From Acidobacteriota bacterium (lineage in GTDB: Bacteria; Acidobacteriota; Vicinamibacteria; Vicinamibacterales; UBA2999): a stretch of 6,500 nt of DNA. How positions within the stretch are numbered: the first letter of the stretch is position 1; each line of letters starts with the position of its first letter. The stretch covers positions 1-6,500 of the forward strand of contig JACCSI010000756.1 of NCBI GenBank assembly GCA_013813075.1. Reading direction: 5' to 3'. The notes under the pieces were generated by a model that was given only the letters and a program-made list of their open reading frames with translations, searched no databases and had not been told where the DNA came from. A program made the translations under genes and the position numbers. Positions 1 through 6,178 of this stretch are shown one piece after another.

Positions 1-570
1 GTCACGCACAGCTTCACCGATCGCGTGCAGCTGCCGCGGCTGTATCTGGCGTGGCATACGCCGGCAGTGTTCACGCCCGGTGACGCGTCCATGGACATCG
101 CTGCGAGCCTGCTGACCGGAGGCAAGAATGCGCGGCTCTATCGCCGGCTGGTCTACGACCTGCAGATCGCGCAAGACGTCAGTGCATTCCAGCAATCGCA
201 AGGACTGGGCAGCATCTTTATCATCATGGCGACGGCACGTCCGGGCCAGACTCTCGGAAAGATCCAGGCGGTGATTGACGAGGAGATCGACAAACTGCGC
301 GTTACCCCTCCCGACGCCCGTGAAATGACGCGCACGATGAATCAGATCGAAGCCAACTTCTACCGTGGAATGGAGCGCGTGGGTGGGTTCGGCGGCAAAG
401 CGGATCAACTGAACGCCTACTACACCCGGACGGGGATGCCAGATTTCTTTGAGGAAGACCTCGCGCGCTACCGTGCGCTGAGCGCTCCCGACATCACCTC
501 CGCGGTGCGTCGGTACCTGCCAAAAGACAAGCGCGTCGAGCTGTCGATTCTTCCGGAGGCCAAGCCATGA
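1..570 (+). CDS. M16 family zinc metallopeptidase-like protein, C-terminal part (5' end outside window)
   Basis: The reading frame is open from base 1, so the gene starts upstream of the window; 189 residues and the TGA stop (568-570) are visible. The visible part is the second, inactive-type half of an M16 (pitrilysin/insulinase-like) peptidase. It includes the GGKNARLYRRLVYDLQIAQDV block (visible residues 40-60), an alternating strand region ending in ATARPGQ, and a C-terminal helical region with ERVGGFGGKADQLNAYY. All of these are typical of bacterial M16B proteins. The zinc-binding HxxEH motif lies in the N-terminal half of this family and is therefore not visible. The stop overlaps the next gene's ATG (ATGA, 567-570), indicating co-transcription and translational coupling with a second M16 protein. 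By analogy with known M16B heterodimers this is probably the catalytic subunit, acting in the periplasm. That role is inferred, because the active site cannot be seen. The family assignment is firm. Confidence 0.88.
   Translation, partial: VTHSFTDRVQLPRLYLAWHTPAVFTPGDASMDIAASLLTGGKNARLYRRLVYDLQIAQDVSAFQQSQGLGSIFIIMATARPGQTLGKIQAVIDEEIDKLRVTPPDAREMTRTMNQIEANFYRGMERVGGFGGKADQLNAYYTRTGMPDFFEEDLARYRALSAPDITSAVRRYLPKDKRVELSILPEAKP
555..559 (+). promoter_or_regulatory. Shine-Dalgarno site for the second M16 gene
   Basis: GGAGG lies seven bases before the ATG at 567, inside the last codons of the upstream gene. It supports the ATG of the ATGA overlap as the real start and implies that the second subunit is translated from the same message as the first. 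Confidence 0.75.
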
Positions 571-2015
571 ATGGCATGATGCGTCTCTCTGCTGCGGCCG
601 CGGCCGTGCTGATCTTCACAGCGGGTATTGCCGCCCAGAAGCCGGATCGCGGCACGCCGCCCAAGCCCGGCGCGCCGCCGGCGTTGAAGCTCCCGCCAGT
701 CCAGAAGCACAAGCTTTCGACTGGGTTATCGGTCTGGCTCGTCGAGCAGCACGAAGTGCCGCTGGCGCAGGTCAACCTGATCGTGCGGGCCGGCGCGGGG
801 GCGGAGCCCGTGAGCCAGTACGGCGTGGCCGCCATGACCGCAAACATGCTCGACGAAGGCGCAGGAGGCAAGTCCGCGCTGGAACTGGCCGATGCGATTG
901 AGTTTCTCGGCGCGCAACTGAGTGCGTCGAGCACATTCGACTATTCGGCGGTCCGGCTGTCCACGCCAGTGTCGAAGCTCGCCGAAGGGTTGACGTTGAT
1001 GGGAGACGTGGTGCTACGGCCTTCGTTTCCGCCGGCCGAACTCGAACGCCTGCGCAAGGAACGACTGACGCGGCTGCTGCAGGCGCGGGACGATCCGGCG
1101 GCCATAATCGAGGCGGCGTTCCCACGCCTGGTATTTGGCGAAAAGCATCGTTACGGTACGGCAGCGGCCGGTGGCGTCCTCGAAGCGAAGGCGATGACGC
1201 TGGACGACCTCCGCAGTTTCCACACCACCTACTATCGTCCCGAGCACTCCACGTTGCTCGTCGTCGGCGACGTGACCGCCGCCACGGTGATGCCCCTGCT
1301 CGAGCGAGCCTTCGGCTCGTGGAAAGGCAGTGGCGCGGTGCCAGTCGTGGCACCAGTTCCGGTGGCGGCGCAGCTGACCAAGCGTCAGATTTACATCATC
1401 GACAAGCCAGGCGCGGCGCAGTCGCAGATTCGCATTGGCTGGGTCGGCGTGCCGCGAGTCACTCCCGATTACCCGACGCTGCAGGTCCTCAACACGATTC
1501 TCGGTGGCTCGTTCACCTCGCGTCTCAATACCAACCTGCGCGAAACGCATGGCTATTCCTACGGCGCGTTCTCGGGTTTTGAAGAACGCATTTCGCCGGG
1601 AGCCTTTTCCGCGCGCGCAGGCGTCCAGACCGACAAGACGGCGGAGGCGCTGCAGGAGTTCTTCAACGAGTTTGGCGGGATCCTGAAGCCCATTCCCGGC
1701 GATGAACTCGACAAGGCGAAGAACTACGTCGCGCTTGGCTTTCCGGCGGAATTCGAGAGTACAGGTGACCTTGCCCAGAAGTTGGAAGAACAGGTCGTCC
1801 ACGGCTTGCCCGACGAGTACTTCCCCGGCTACATTCGCTCGGTCGTGCAAGTGAGCAAAGCGGGCGTCGAAAAAGCGGCGGCGCAGTACATTCAGCCCGA
1901 AAAATTTGCCGTGGTCATCGTCGGGGACCGCAAGGTCATCGAGAGTGGGATTCGAGCGCTCAACCTCGGGTCTGTCGAAGTGCTCACCGTGGATCAAGCA
2001 CTCGGCCCGTCCTGA
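567..2015 (+). CDS. Secreted M16 family peptidase homologue lacking the zinc site (probable non-catalytic subunit)
   Basis: This 482-residue protein begins with a signal peptide: a hydrophobic stretch at residues 7-22, with cleavage likely near A22/A23, followed by a Pro-rich linker to about residue 45. The start is supported by GGAGG at 555-559, seven bases before the ATG. Two M16 half-domains follow. The first (about 48-255) ends with the family-typical FHTTYYRPEHSTLLVVGDV (218-236). The second (about 273-470) contains the NLRETHGYSYG block (323-333), with the conserved Arg325 and Tyr332 that M16 enzymes supply from the non-zinc half. At the position of HxxEH the sequence reads A89-M-T-A92-N93 within GVAAMTANMLDEG (86-98), so both His and the Glu are replaced. 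The protein should therefore not bind catalytic zinc. It most likely pairs with the upstream, overlapping M16 gene product as the substrate-binding subunit of a heterodimer in the periplasm. A different role, such as a chaperone-like or processing partner, is possible. Confidence 0.92.
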   Translation: MNGMMRLSAAAAAVLIFTAGIAAQKPDRGTPPKPGAPPALKLPPVQKHKLSTGLSVWLVEQHEVPLAQVNLIVRAGAGAEPVSQYGVAAMTANMLDEGAGGKSALELADAIEFLGAQLSASSTFDYSAVRLSTPVSKLAEGLTLMGDVVLRPSFPPAELERLRKERLTRLLQARDDPAAIIEAAFPRLVFGEKHRYGTAAAGGVLEAKAMTLDDLRSFHTTYYRPEHSTLLVVGDVTAATVMPLLERAFGSWKGSGAVPVVAPVPVAAQLTKRQIYIIDKPGAAQSQIRIGWVGVPRVTPDYPTLQVLNTILGGSFTSRLNTNLRETHGYSYGAFSGFEERISPGAFSARAGVQTDKTAEALQEFFNEFGGILKPIPGDELDKAKNYVALGFPAEFESTGDLAQKLEEQVVHGLPDEYFPGYIRSVVQVSKAGVEKAAAQYIQPEKFAVVIVGDRKVIESGIRALNLGSVEVLTVDQALGPS

Positions 2016-2031
2016 AGCATGGGACGGGGCC
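2004..2031 (+). other. Hairpin spanning the stop codon of the M16 gene
   Basis: CCCGTCC (2006-2012) pairs perfectly with GGACGGG (2022-2028). GG (2004-2005) can continue the stem with CC (2030-2031) past a one-base bulge. The TGA stop (2013-2015) sits in the nine-base loop. No T-tract follows, so this is not a canonical intrinsic terminator. It may slow or help terminate transcription before the convergent S9 gene, or protect the 3' end of the message. The function is unproven. Confidence 0.35.
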
Positions 2032-2093
2032 CGGCGGACGTGGCGTCTGTGGCGCTGCAAGAGCTCCGGTATCTGTCGCTGCAAGGATGCACG

Positions 2094-4124
2094 TCATCGC
2101 TCTCCACCCATTTGCCCGGTGGTGCTTCCAGCCGCCGGCCACAAATACTTGTTGAACCAGTCGAGGTTCTGCTGCATTGCCGCGCGATTGGCTTTCGGCT
2201 TGTTCAACGGGTGTCCAAAGCCCTTGAAGAGCACCAGCTGCGTCGGCACATTCTGGTCGCGCAATCCTTGATATAACTCAAACGCGTTCGGCACCGGAAC
2301 GCGCTGATCCTGGTCGCCGTGTTGGATCAGCGTCGGCGTTCTTGCCGACTTGATGTACGTCATCGGCGAGGTATCCGCATAGATCTTCGGATCGTCCCAC
2401 GGTGTGGCTTTCAAATATTGTCGCGTAAACGGGTGGATGTCGGTGTTGACGTAGTAGGTCATCCAGTTGGAAATGCCGGCGCCGACCGACACGGCCTTGA
2501 ACCGATCCGCGTGCTTGGTGGTCAGAAAGGCCGAGATGTAGCCGCCCTGACTCCAGCCCATGGCGCCAACGCGATCGCGATCGACCATTCCCGCAGCGAC
2601 CAGGTGATCGATCCCTGAAACAACGTCCCACGCGTCGCCGATGCCGAGATTACGCACATTGAGTGATCGGAACTGTTCACCGTAGCCCGCGCTGCCGCGA
2701 TAGTTCGGCTCGAGAACCAAGGCGCCTTTCGCGAGCCAGAGGTCGATTGGATAGTAGCCGACGCTATTGGAATAGGGCACCGGCCGAGACACGCCCGTGG
2801 GTCCCCCATGAATGACAACGAGCAGGGGATAGCGGCGCCCGGCCTGGAAATCAGCAGGCTTGTGGAGCACGCCTTCAATTTCCGCATGGTCCTGGCTCTT
2901 CCACCGCACGAGTTCGCGGGTGTGTCTGGGCCAGGCCGCAATCTGTTCCGCGGTGTGGCTGACGCGGGTTGGCGTCAATGTCTCCGCGACTGGAGAACGA
3001 AAGATATCGGCAAAATCAGTGGGGCCCGATGTGACGAAGGCCACGTGGCTGGCGTCTTTCGTCAACGAGTAGGCGCTGTCGATCGATTCGGCGGCCGCAG
3101 CGTAGCGCGTGACTCGTTTCGTGACCGGGTCGATCCCGAACAAGTAGGACCATGCGCGCGCGGATGCACCAAAGAAGATGCCCCGGGGTGTCCAGGCGAT
3201 GATCTGCGGATTCTCGTCGAACGCGTCACTCAAGCTCTCGATCGCCATAGAGCCAGGTGCGACGGTGGCAATCACGGCGTTCTGGTAATAGTCGAACGGC
3301 TTGCGCATGGCGCTGACAAACGCGATACGCGAGCCATCGGGTGACCAGCGTGGATTCGAATCGGGGCCAGGCTGTTCCACAACCAGCCGAGTGTTGCCGC
3401 CCTCAGCACTGACGATGGAGATGTCCGCGGAACCGCCGTCGGCCGCATCGCTCGAGGCGCGGTGATCGAACGCCAGCTGGCGGCCGTCAGGCGACCAGTT
3501 GAAGCTCCCGACGACGAACGCGCCCGACGTTACGGCCCGTGGGGCGTTGACCATCATTCCGTGGGGAGGGATGGTGAGGACATACAGGTGTTCCATGCGA
3601 CGGTCTTCGTCTTCGAGGCGGAGATCCCCGAAGACCCGCTCACGCTCCTTGACGCTCTCAGCGACCGGATCGGGCATGGTAAAGGCGATTCGCGTTCCAT
3701 CGGGCGACCAGGCGAAGTTGTTGATGGCCTCAGTGCCGCTCGTGAGTTTTTGGGCTTCGCCGCCGGCCATCGCGATCTGATACAACTGGCGCTTCCCATC
3801 CCTATCGGACACGAACGCAATCCAGTTGCCGTCCGGCGACCATGCCGGCTGAAGGCTGGACTTCTTCGCGTTGGTCAGACGCCGAGTGCCAGAGGCGTTG
3901 CCCACCCAGACCTCGGTCTTGTATTCGTTATCGTCCCAATTGGTTTCGCGGACCGTATAAGCGACGCTCGCGCCGTCAGGCGAAATAGCCGGACTGCCCA
4001 CGCGTTTCAGGTTGAGAAGATCGTCAATGGTTGGCGGTACGGGCGACTGGGCCGAGAGGCCCGCCGTGAACCAGGCCAGCATAACCACAGCCCGAATGTT
4101 TCGAATCGGAAGCTTGGTGCGCAC
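2094..4124 (-). CDS. Secreted S9 family serine peptidase (prolyl oligopeptidase / acylaminoacyl-peptidase-like)
   Basis: This 676-residue protein cleaves peptides with an alpha/beta-hydrolase domain gated by a beta-propeller. I chose the GTG at 4124 because GAGGT sits six bases upstream and because it places a clean signal peptide at the N-terminus: RTK-rich start, hydrophobic residues 10-23, LSA|Q cleavage after residue 25. The propeller (about residues 35-400) carries SPDG-type blade motifs, at about 47-51 (ISPDG) and at 95-99, 139-143, 210-214 and 260-264 (all WSPDG). The C-terminal domain (about 410-670) has HGGP (439-442), NYRGSAGYG (474-482), the nucleophile motif GWSQGG with Ser525, Asp606 in DQDQRVP, and His638 in GFGHP, so the triad is complete. 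Length and order are normal for S9B/S9C enzymes. Signal peptide and family point to periplasmic or secreted peptide degradation. The gene is convergent with the M16 pair and divergent from the pilin gene, so it is likely monocistronic. The exact specificity (dipeptidyl versus acylaminoacyl) cannot be read from the sequence. Confidence 0.93.
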   Translation of the reverse strand: MRTKLPIRNIRAVVMLAWFTAGLSAQSPVPPTIDDLLNLKRVGSPAISPDGASVAYTVRETNWDDNEYKTEVWVGNASGTRRLTNAKKSSLQPAWSPDGNWIAFVSDRDGKRQLYQIAMAGGEAQKLTSGTEAINNFAWSPDGTRIAFTMPDPVAESVKERERVFGDLRLEDEDRRMEHLYVLTIPPHGMMVNAPRAVTSGAFVVGSFNWSPDGRQLAFDHRASSDAADGGSADISIVSAEGGNTRLVVEQPGPDSNPRWSPDGSRIAFVSAMRKPFDYYQNAVIATVAPGSMAIESLSDAFDENPQIIAWTPRGIFFGASARAWSYLFGIDPVTKRVTRYAAAAESIDSAYSLTKDASHVAFVTSGPTDFADIFRSPVAETLTPTRVSHTAEQIAAWPRHTRELVRWKSQDHAEIEGVLHKPADFQAGRRYPLLVVIHGGPTGVSRPVPYSNSVGYYPIDLWLAKGALVLEPNYRGSAGYGEQFRSLNVRNLGIGDAWDVVSGIDHLVAAGMVDRDRVGAMGWSQGGYISAFLTTKHADRFKAVSVGAGISNWMTYYVNTDIHPFTRQYLKATPWDDPKIYADTSPMTYIKSARTPTLIQHGDQDQRVPVPNAFELYQGLRDQNVPTQLVLFKGFGHPLNKPKANRAAMQQNLDWFNKYLWPAAGSTTGQMGGER

Positions 4125-4129
4125 ATCAA

Positions 4130-4134
4130 TACCT
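4130..4134 (-). promoter_or_regulatory. Shine-Dalgarno-like site fixing the GTG start of the S9 peptidase
   Basis: Reading the minus strand, GAGG(T) precedes the GTG (4124-4122) by about six bases. The ATG at 4250 has no comparable site, and starting there would bury the signal peptide behind 42 non-secretory residues. This site therefore decides the start. Confidence 0.6.
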
Positions 4135-4252
4135 CGAAGGGAGGAACCTACCACACCAACGACGATCTTGCCCCGGCATCGCCCACGGCATTGCACGACG
4201 GTCACCGTCCACTGCCCATTGCGCTGACGATGGTGCATCAGCGCCGGCACGG

Positions 4253-4258
4253 TATCAT
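4253..4258 (+). promoter_or_regulatory. Possible -10 element of the prepilin gene (leaderless transcript?)
   Basis: TATCAT ends seven bases before the ATG at 4265, so a transcript from it would begin at or very near the A of the start codon. No Shine-Dalgarno sequence precedes the ATG (only GAG directly abutting it), which fits leaderless translation. No convincing -35 hexamer lies 16-18 bases upstream, so the call is tentative. The element lies in the 140-bp divergent space shared with the S9 peptidase (4125-4264), for which I see no clear promoter. Confidence 0.3.
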
Positions 4259-4264
4259 TTCGAG

Positions 4265-4789
4265 ATGAGACGCGCGTCGCCGCAGGCTGGGCTCAGTGCG
4301 ATCGAGCTCGTGCTGCTGGTGGCGTTTCTCGGAGTGATGGGCGCTGTCGCCTGGCCTCGCTGGCAGGTGCTGCAACGTGACTACAACGAGGCGTATGCCA
4401 TCGGGTCGATGCGCGCGATCATGTCGGCGCAAGGCGATTACCACGCCGTGAACGCCGGCTTCGCCGCTGATCTTGCGGCGTTGGGCAAGGCCTGTCCTGG
4501 AACACCGGTAACCTGGCTGTCGCCGGAGCTGGCGGCCAACGGCGCCGAATTCGCCGGCTACCTCTTCACGGCGACGCCCAGCGGCGGCGCCGTGCAAGGT
4601 GTGCGTGACTGCAACGGCACATCGACGTACAACGGCTACTACGTGTCAGCGCGACCGGTCGATGGCGGCGAGACCGGCGACCGTGGGTTTGCCGGTAGCA
4701 GTGCCGGCGAACTGTGGCAAAGTCCGGACGGGGTCCCGCCGCCAGAACCCCTCGAAAAGTCCGGCACGATTTCTGTCGTGCCACGATAA
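4265..4789 (+). CDS. Type IV pilin-like / pseudopilin protein with class III signal sequence
   Basis: This 174-residue protein begins with a short basic leader, MRRASPQAG. A prepilin peptidase site G9|L10 follows, with Glu14 at mature position +5, then an uninterrupted hydrophobic helix (about 13-30). This is the signature of type IV pilins and type II secretion pseudopilins. The helix continues into SMRAIMSAQGDYHAVNAG (48-65), like the alpha1 helix and loop of small pilins in soil bacteria. The globular part has two cysteines, C77 and C116, that could form a disulfide, and a GYLFTATPSG strand near 98-107. The Pro-rich tail (158-162) is not diagnostic. After processing, the protein should sit in the inner membrane and be assembled into, or prime, a pilus or pseudopilus. 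No other pil or gsp genes are in the window, so it is a stand-alone gene. Whether it is a major or minor pilin is unknown. Confidence 0.8.
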   Translation: MRRASPQAGLSAIELVLLVAFLGVMGAVAWPRWQVLQRDYNEAYAIGSMRAIMSAQGDYHAVNAGFAADLAALGKACPGTPVTWLSPELAANGAEFAGYLFTATPSGGAVQGVRDCNGTSTYNGYYVSARPVDGGETGDRGFAGSSAGELWQSPDGVPPPEPLEKSGTISVVPR

Positions 4790-4817
4790 GCGACGGTCTT
4801 CCTGAGGTCCCGCCCGT

Positions 4818-5948
4818 TTACTTCGCTGCGACCGCGACCGATTCTTCCCACGGCAGGCCGGTGCGGCCGAAGTGCCCGTAGTTGGTGGTCGAGCGGTAAA
4901 TCGGACGCAGCAGCTTGAGCGCCTCGATAATCATCCGCGGGCGGAAGTCGAAGTTGTCCAGCACGTACGCCGCCGCCCTGGCTTCGTCGCCCGTGCCGAA
5001 CGTGTCCACCTTCACCGACAGCGGCTTGGCCATCCCGATCGCGTAGCCCACTTGAATTTCCGCTTTCTTCGCGAGGCCCGCGCTCACGATTTGGCGAGCG
5101 ACGTGACGGCAGAAGTACGCCGAGCTGCGATCGACCTTTGACGGATCCTTGCCGCTGAAGGCCCCGCCGCCGTGGCGACCCCAGCCGCCATATGTATCCA
5201 CGATGATTTTGCGGCCGGTGACGCCGGCGTCGGCCGATGGTCCCCCGTGAATGAAACTGCCGGTCGGGTTGACGAACAACTGCACGTCGTTGCGCCACCA
5301 CTTGCCCAGCACACGGGGGCCGAGATCCTCGCGCACGTACTCGGTGATCAGCTTCTGATCAGCCGCCGGAGTGTGTTGCGTCGAGACGACCACGGCGGTG
5401 ACGTGCTTCGGAGTGTGGCCGTCGTAGGCGATCGATACCTGCGACTTGCTGTCCGGACGGAGGAAGTTCACCTTGTTCGTTTTGCGGTCCTGAGCAAGAC
5501 CGAAGGTGAGTTTGTGGGCGAGGACAATCGGCAAGGGCATCAGCTCGTCGCACTCGTCGCTGGCGTAGCCGAACATGATGCCCTGGTCGCCGGCGCCCTG
5601 ATCGCCGCTCTGGCTGGTCGCCGCGGTTACGCCCTGGCTGATTTCGTTTGACTGCGTCGTGATTAGGGACAGCACCTTGAGCGTCGTGTCGCAGAACGGC
5701 TCACTGGTGTCGGTGTATCCGATTTCCTTGACGGCCTGCCGCACGATCTGTTCGTAATCGAACGTCGCATTGGTCGTAATCTCTCCGGCGATGACGACAT
5801 GGTCGCTCTTGACGAGAGTCTCGCAGGCGACGCGGCTGTGCGGGTCTTGCGCGAAGCAGGCATCGAGGATGGAGTCGGAAATGTAATCGCACACCTTGTC
5901 GGGATGGCCTTCCGACACCGACTCCGACGTGAACGTGAACTGCGACAT
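4818..5948 (-). CDS. metK: S-adenosylmethionine synthetase (methionine adenosyltransferase)
   Basis: MetK makes S-adenosylmethionine from ATP and methionine, releasing phosphate and pyrophosphate. It is a cytoplasmic tetramer that needs Mg2+ and K+. The ATG at 5948 is chosen because AGAGGAG lies four bases upstream and the protein then begins MSQFTFTSESVSEGHPDK, as the family does; an in-frame ATG ten codons upstream (5978) lacks these features. The 376 residues are close to the usual 380-400. GHPDK (14-18) carries the catalytic His15 and Asp17. GAGDQG (118-123) is the first signature, after the active-site gating loop. GGGAFSGKDPSKVDR (260-274) is the glycine-rich phosphate-binding signature. 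YGHFGR lies near the C-terminus. All key residues are present. It converges with the pilin gene, leaving 28 bp with no obvious terminator. Its leader contains a promoter, a pseudoknot-forming segment and a terminator, suggesting feedback control by SAM. Confidence 0.98.
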   Translation of the reverse strand: MSQFTFTSESVSEGHPDKVCDYISDSILDACFAQDPHSRVACETLVKSDHVVIAGEITTNATFDYEQIVRQAVKEIGYTDTSEPFCDTTLKVLSLITTQSNEISQGVTAATSQSGDQGAGDQGIMFGYASDECDELMPLPIVLAHKLTFGLAQDRKTNKVNFLRPDSKSQVSIAYDGHTPKHVTAVVVSTQHTPAADQKLITEYVREDLGPRVLGKWWRNDVQLFVNPTGSFIHGGPSADAGVTGRKIIVDTYGGWGRHGGGAFSGKDPSKVDRSSAYFCRHVARQIVSAGLAKKAEIQVGYAIGMAKPLSVKVDTFGTGDEARAAAYVLDNFDFRPRMIIEALKLLRPIYRSTTNYGHFGRTGLPWEESVAVAAK

Positions 5949-5952
5949 GGTG

Positions 5953-5959
5953 CTCCTCT
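5953..5959 (-). promoter_or_regulatory. Shine-Dalgarno site of metK
   Basis: AGAGGAG on the minus strand precedes the metK ATG by four bases (CACC). It is the strongest ribosome binding site in the leader and sets the start at 5948. It lies well downstream of the terminator (6030-6056), so leader control is more likely at transcription than by direct masking of this site. Confidence 0.75.
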
Positions 5960-6029
5960 GGCAGAAATCAGGCGCCAAGTGTCCGCAACGAGGTCCCCCC
6001 CATGCCCGACAGCTGATGCCTTCAGAAAT

Positions 6030-6056
6030 AAAAAAGCCCGCGTTCGTCGCGGGCTT
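6030..6056 (-). terminator. Rho-independent terminator in the metK leader
   Basis: On the minus strand AAGCCCGCG (6056-6048) pairs with CGCGGGCTT (6042-6034) around the loop ACGAA. Six consecutive T (6035-6030) follow, overlapping the last two stem positions. This is a textbook intrinsic terminator reading in the metK direction. It lies 103 bases past the stop of the upstream gene and about 80 bases before the metK ATG. It could end the upstream transcript, attenuate metK, or both. The overlap of its 5' arm with an alternative stem favours attenuation. Confidence 0.88.
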
Positions 6057-6145
6057 CGCGACTTAGATAGAAAACGCCGCTTCGACAAAGCGAAGCTGAC
6101 GCGCGCGGCCCATCAAGTCGTGGAAATCGCCGCGCTGAAACGACT
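6030..6145 (-). promoter_or_regulatory. Candidate SAM-responsive riboswitch (SAM-II-like pseudoknot plus terminator) upstream of metK
   Basis: The predicted leader, starting near 6145, forms these elements. P1 is GCGCGGC (6135-6129) with GCCGCGC (6109-6103). Its 19-nt loop begins GATTT and contains CGACTT (6120-6115). A small hairpin GCTTCG/CGAAGC lies in the linker (6096-6091 with 6084-6079). AAGTCG (6064-6059) is complementary to the loop hexamer, giving a pseudoknot. Next, GTCGCG (6062-6057) can pair with CGCGAC (6051-6046), and this stem excludes both the pseudoknot and the terminator. The expected logic is that ligand holds the pseudoknot, the alternative stem is lost, the terminator forms and metK is off. 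GAUUU just after P1, together with a loop-to-3' pseudoknot ending AAGUCGC, matches my recollection of the SAM-II class, but with an extra linker hairpin. Pairings are seen; ligand and class are inferred from resemblance and from metK. It could instead be another SAM-binding class or a protein-dependent attenuator. Confidence 0.55.
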
Positions 6146-6149
6146 CAGC

Positions 6150-6178
6150 AGTATAACCTTATTTCTTGTGCGCCTCAA
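6150..6178 (-). promoter_or_regulatory. Sigma-70-type promoter for the metK leader
   Basis: On the minus strand TTGAGG (6178-6173) and TATACT (6155-6150) are separated by 17 bases, close to the TTGACA/TATAAT ideal. Transcription should start near 6145-6143. The -35 lies inside the last codons of the upstream gene and its TAA stop (6161-6159) is in the spacer, so metK has its own promoter independent of that gene. The start falls about nine bases before the first stem of the structured leader. Confidence 0.65.

Noticed and set aside
1014..2084. A 356-codon open frame on the minus strand opposite the second M16 gene.
   Set aside because: It is antisense to a well-supported M16 gene, its translation is Arg/His-rich with no recognisable domain, and it arises from GC-rich codon bias.
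2056..2085. Two copies of a CGCTGCAAG-type motif between the convergent M16 and S9 genes.
   Set aside because: The copies are only nine bases, occur just twice, and have no further structure; this is within chance for GC-rich DNA.
4125..4250. A 42-residue N-terminal extension of the S9 peptidase from an upstream ATG.
   Set aside because: The extension would place a non-secretory segment before an otherwise ideal signal peptide, lacks a ribosome site, and runs almost to the divergent pilin start. The GTG at 4124 has GAGGT six bases upstream.
3462..4268. A 268-codon plus-strand open frame opposite the S9 peptidase N-terminal region.
   Set aside because: It is fully antisense to the beta-propeller coding sequence with its SPDG repeats, has no ribosome site or recognisable domain, and is best read as a shadow frame.
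5949..5978. A ten-residue N-terminal extension of MetK from an ATG at 5978.
   Set aside because: Family members begin close to the SESVSEGHPDK segment, and AGAGGAG directly precedes the ATG at 5948.
5995..6001. A run of seven C (G on the metK strand) between the terminator and the metK start.
   Set aside because: It forms no repeat or four-tract G-quadruplex pattern with nearby sequence, and no short coding frame with a ribosome site uses it.
6074..6158. An open frame directly after the stop of the PTP-like gene, in the same frame, ending at a TAA near 6067 and reading plausibly like protein with GC-rich third positions.
   Set aside because: It has no ATG, GTG or TTG near its beginning; the first starts are an adjacent TTG/ATG deep inside, leaving only about 16 codons with no ribosome site. 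The promoter and RNA pairings explain this stretch better. Stop read-through or a leader peptide remains a remote alternative.
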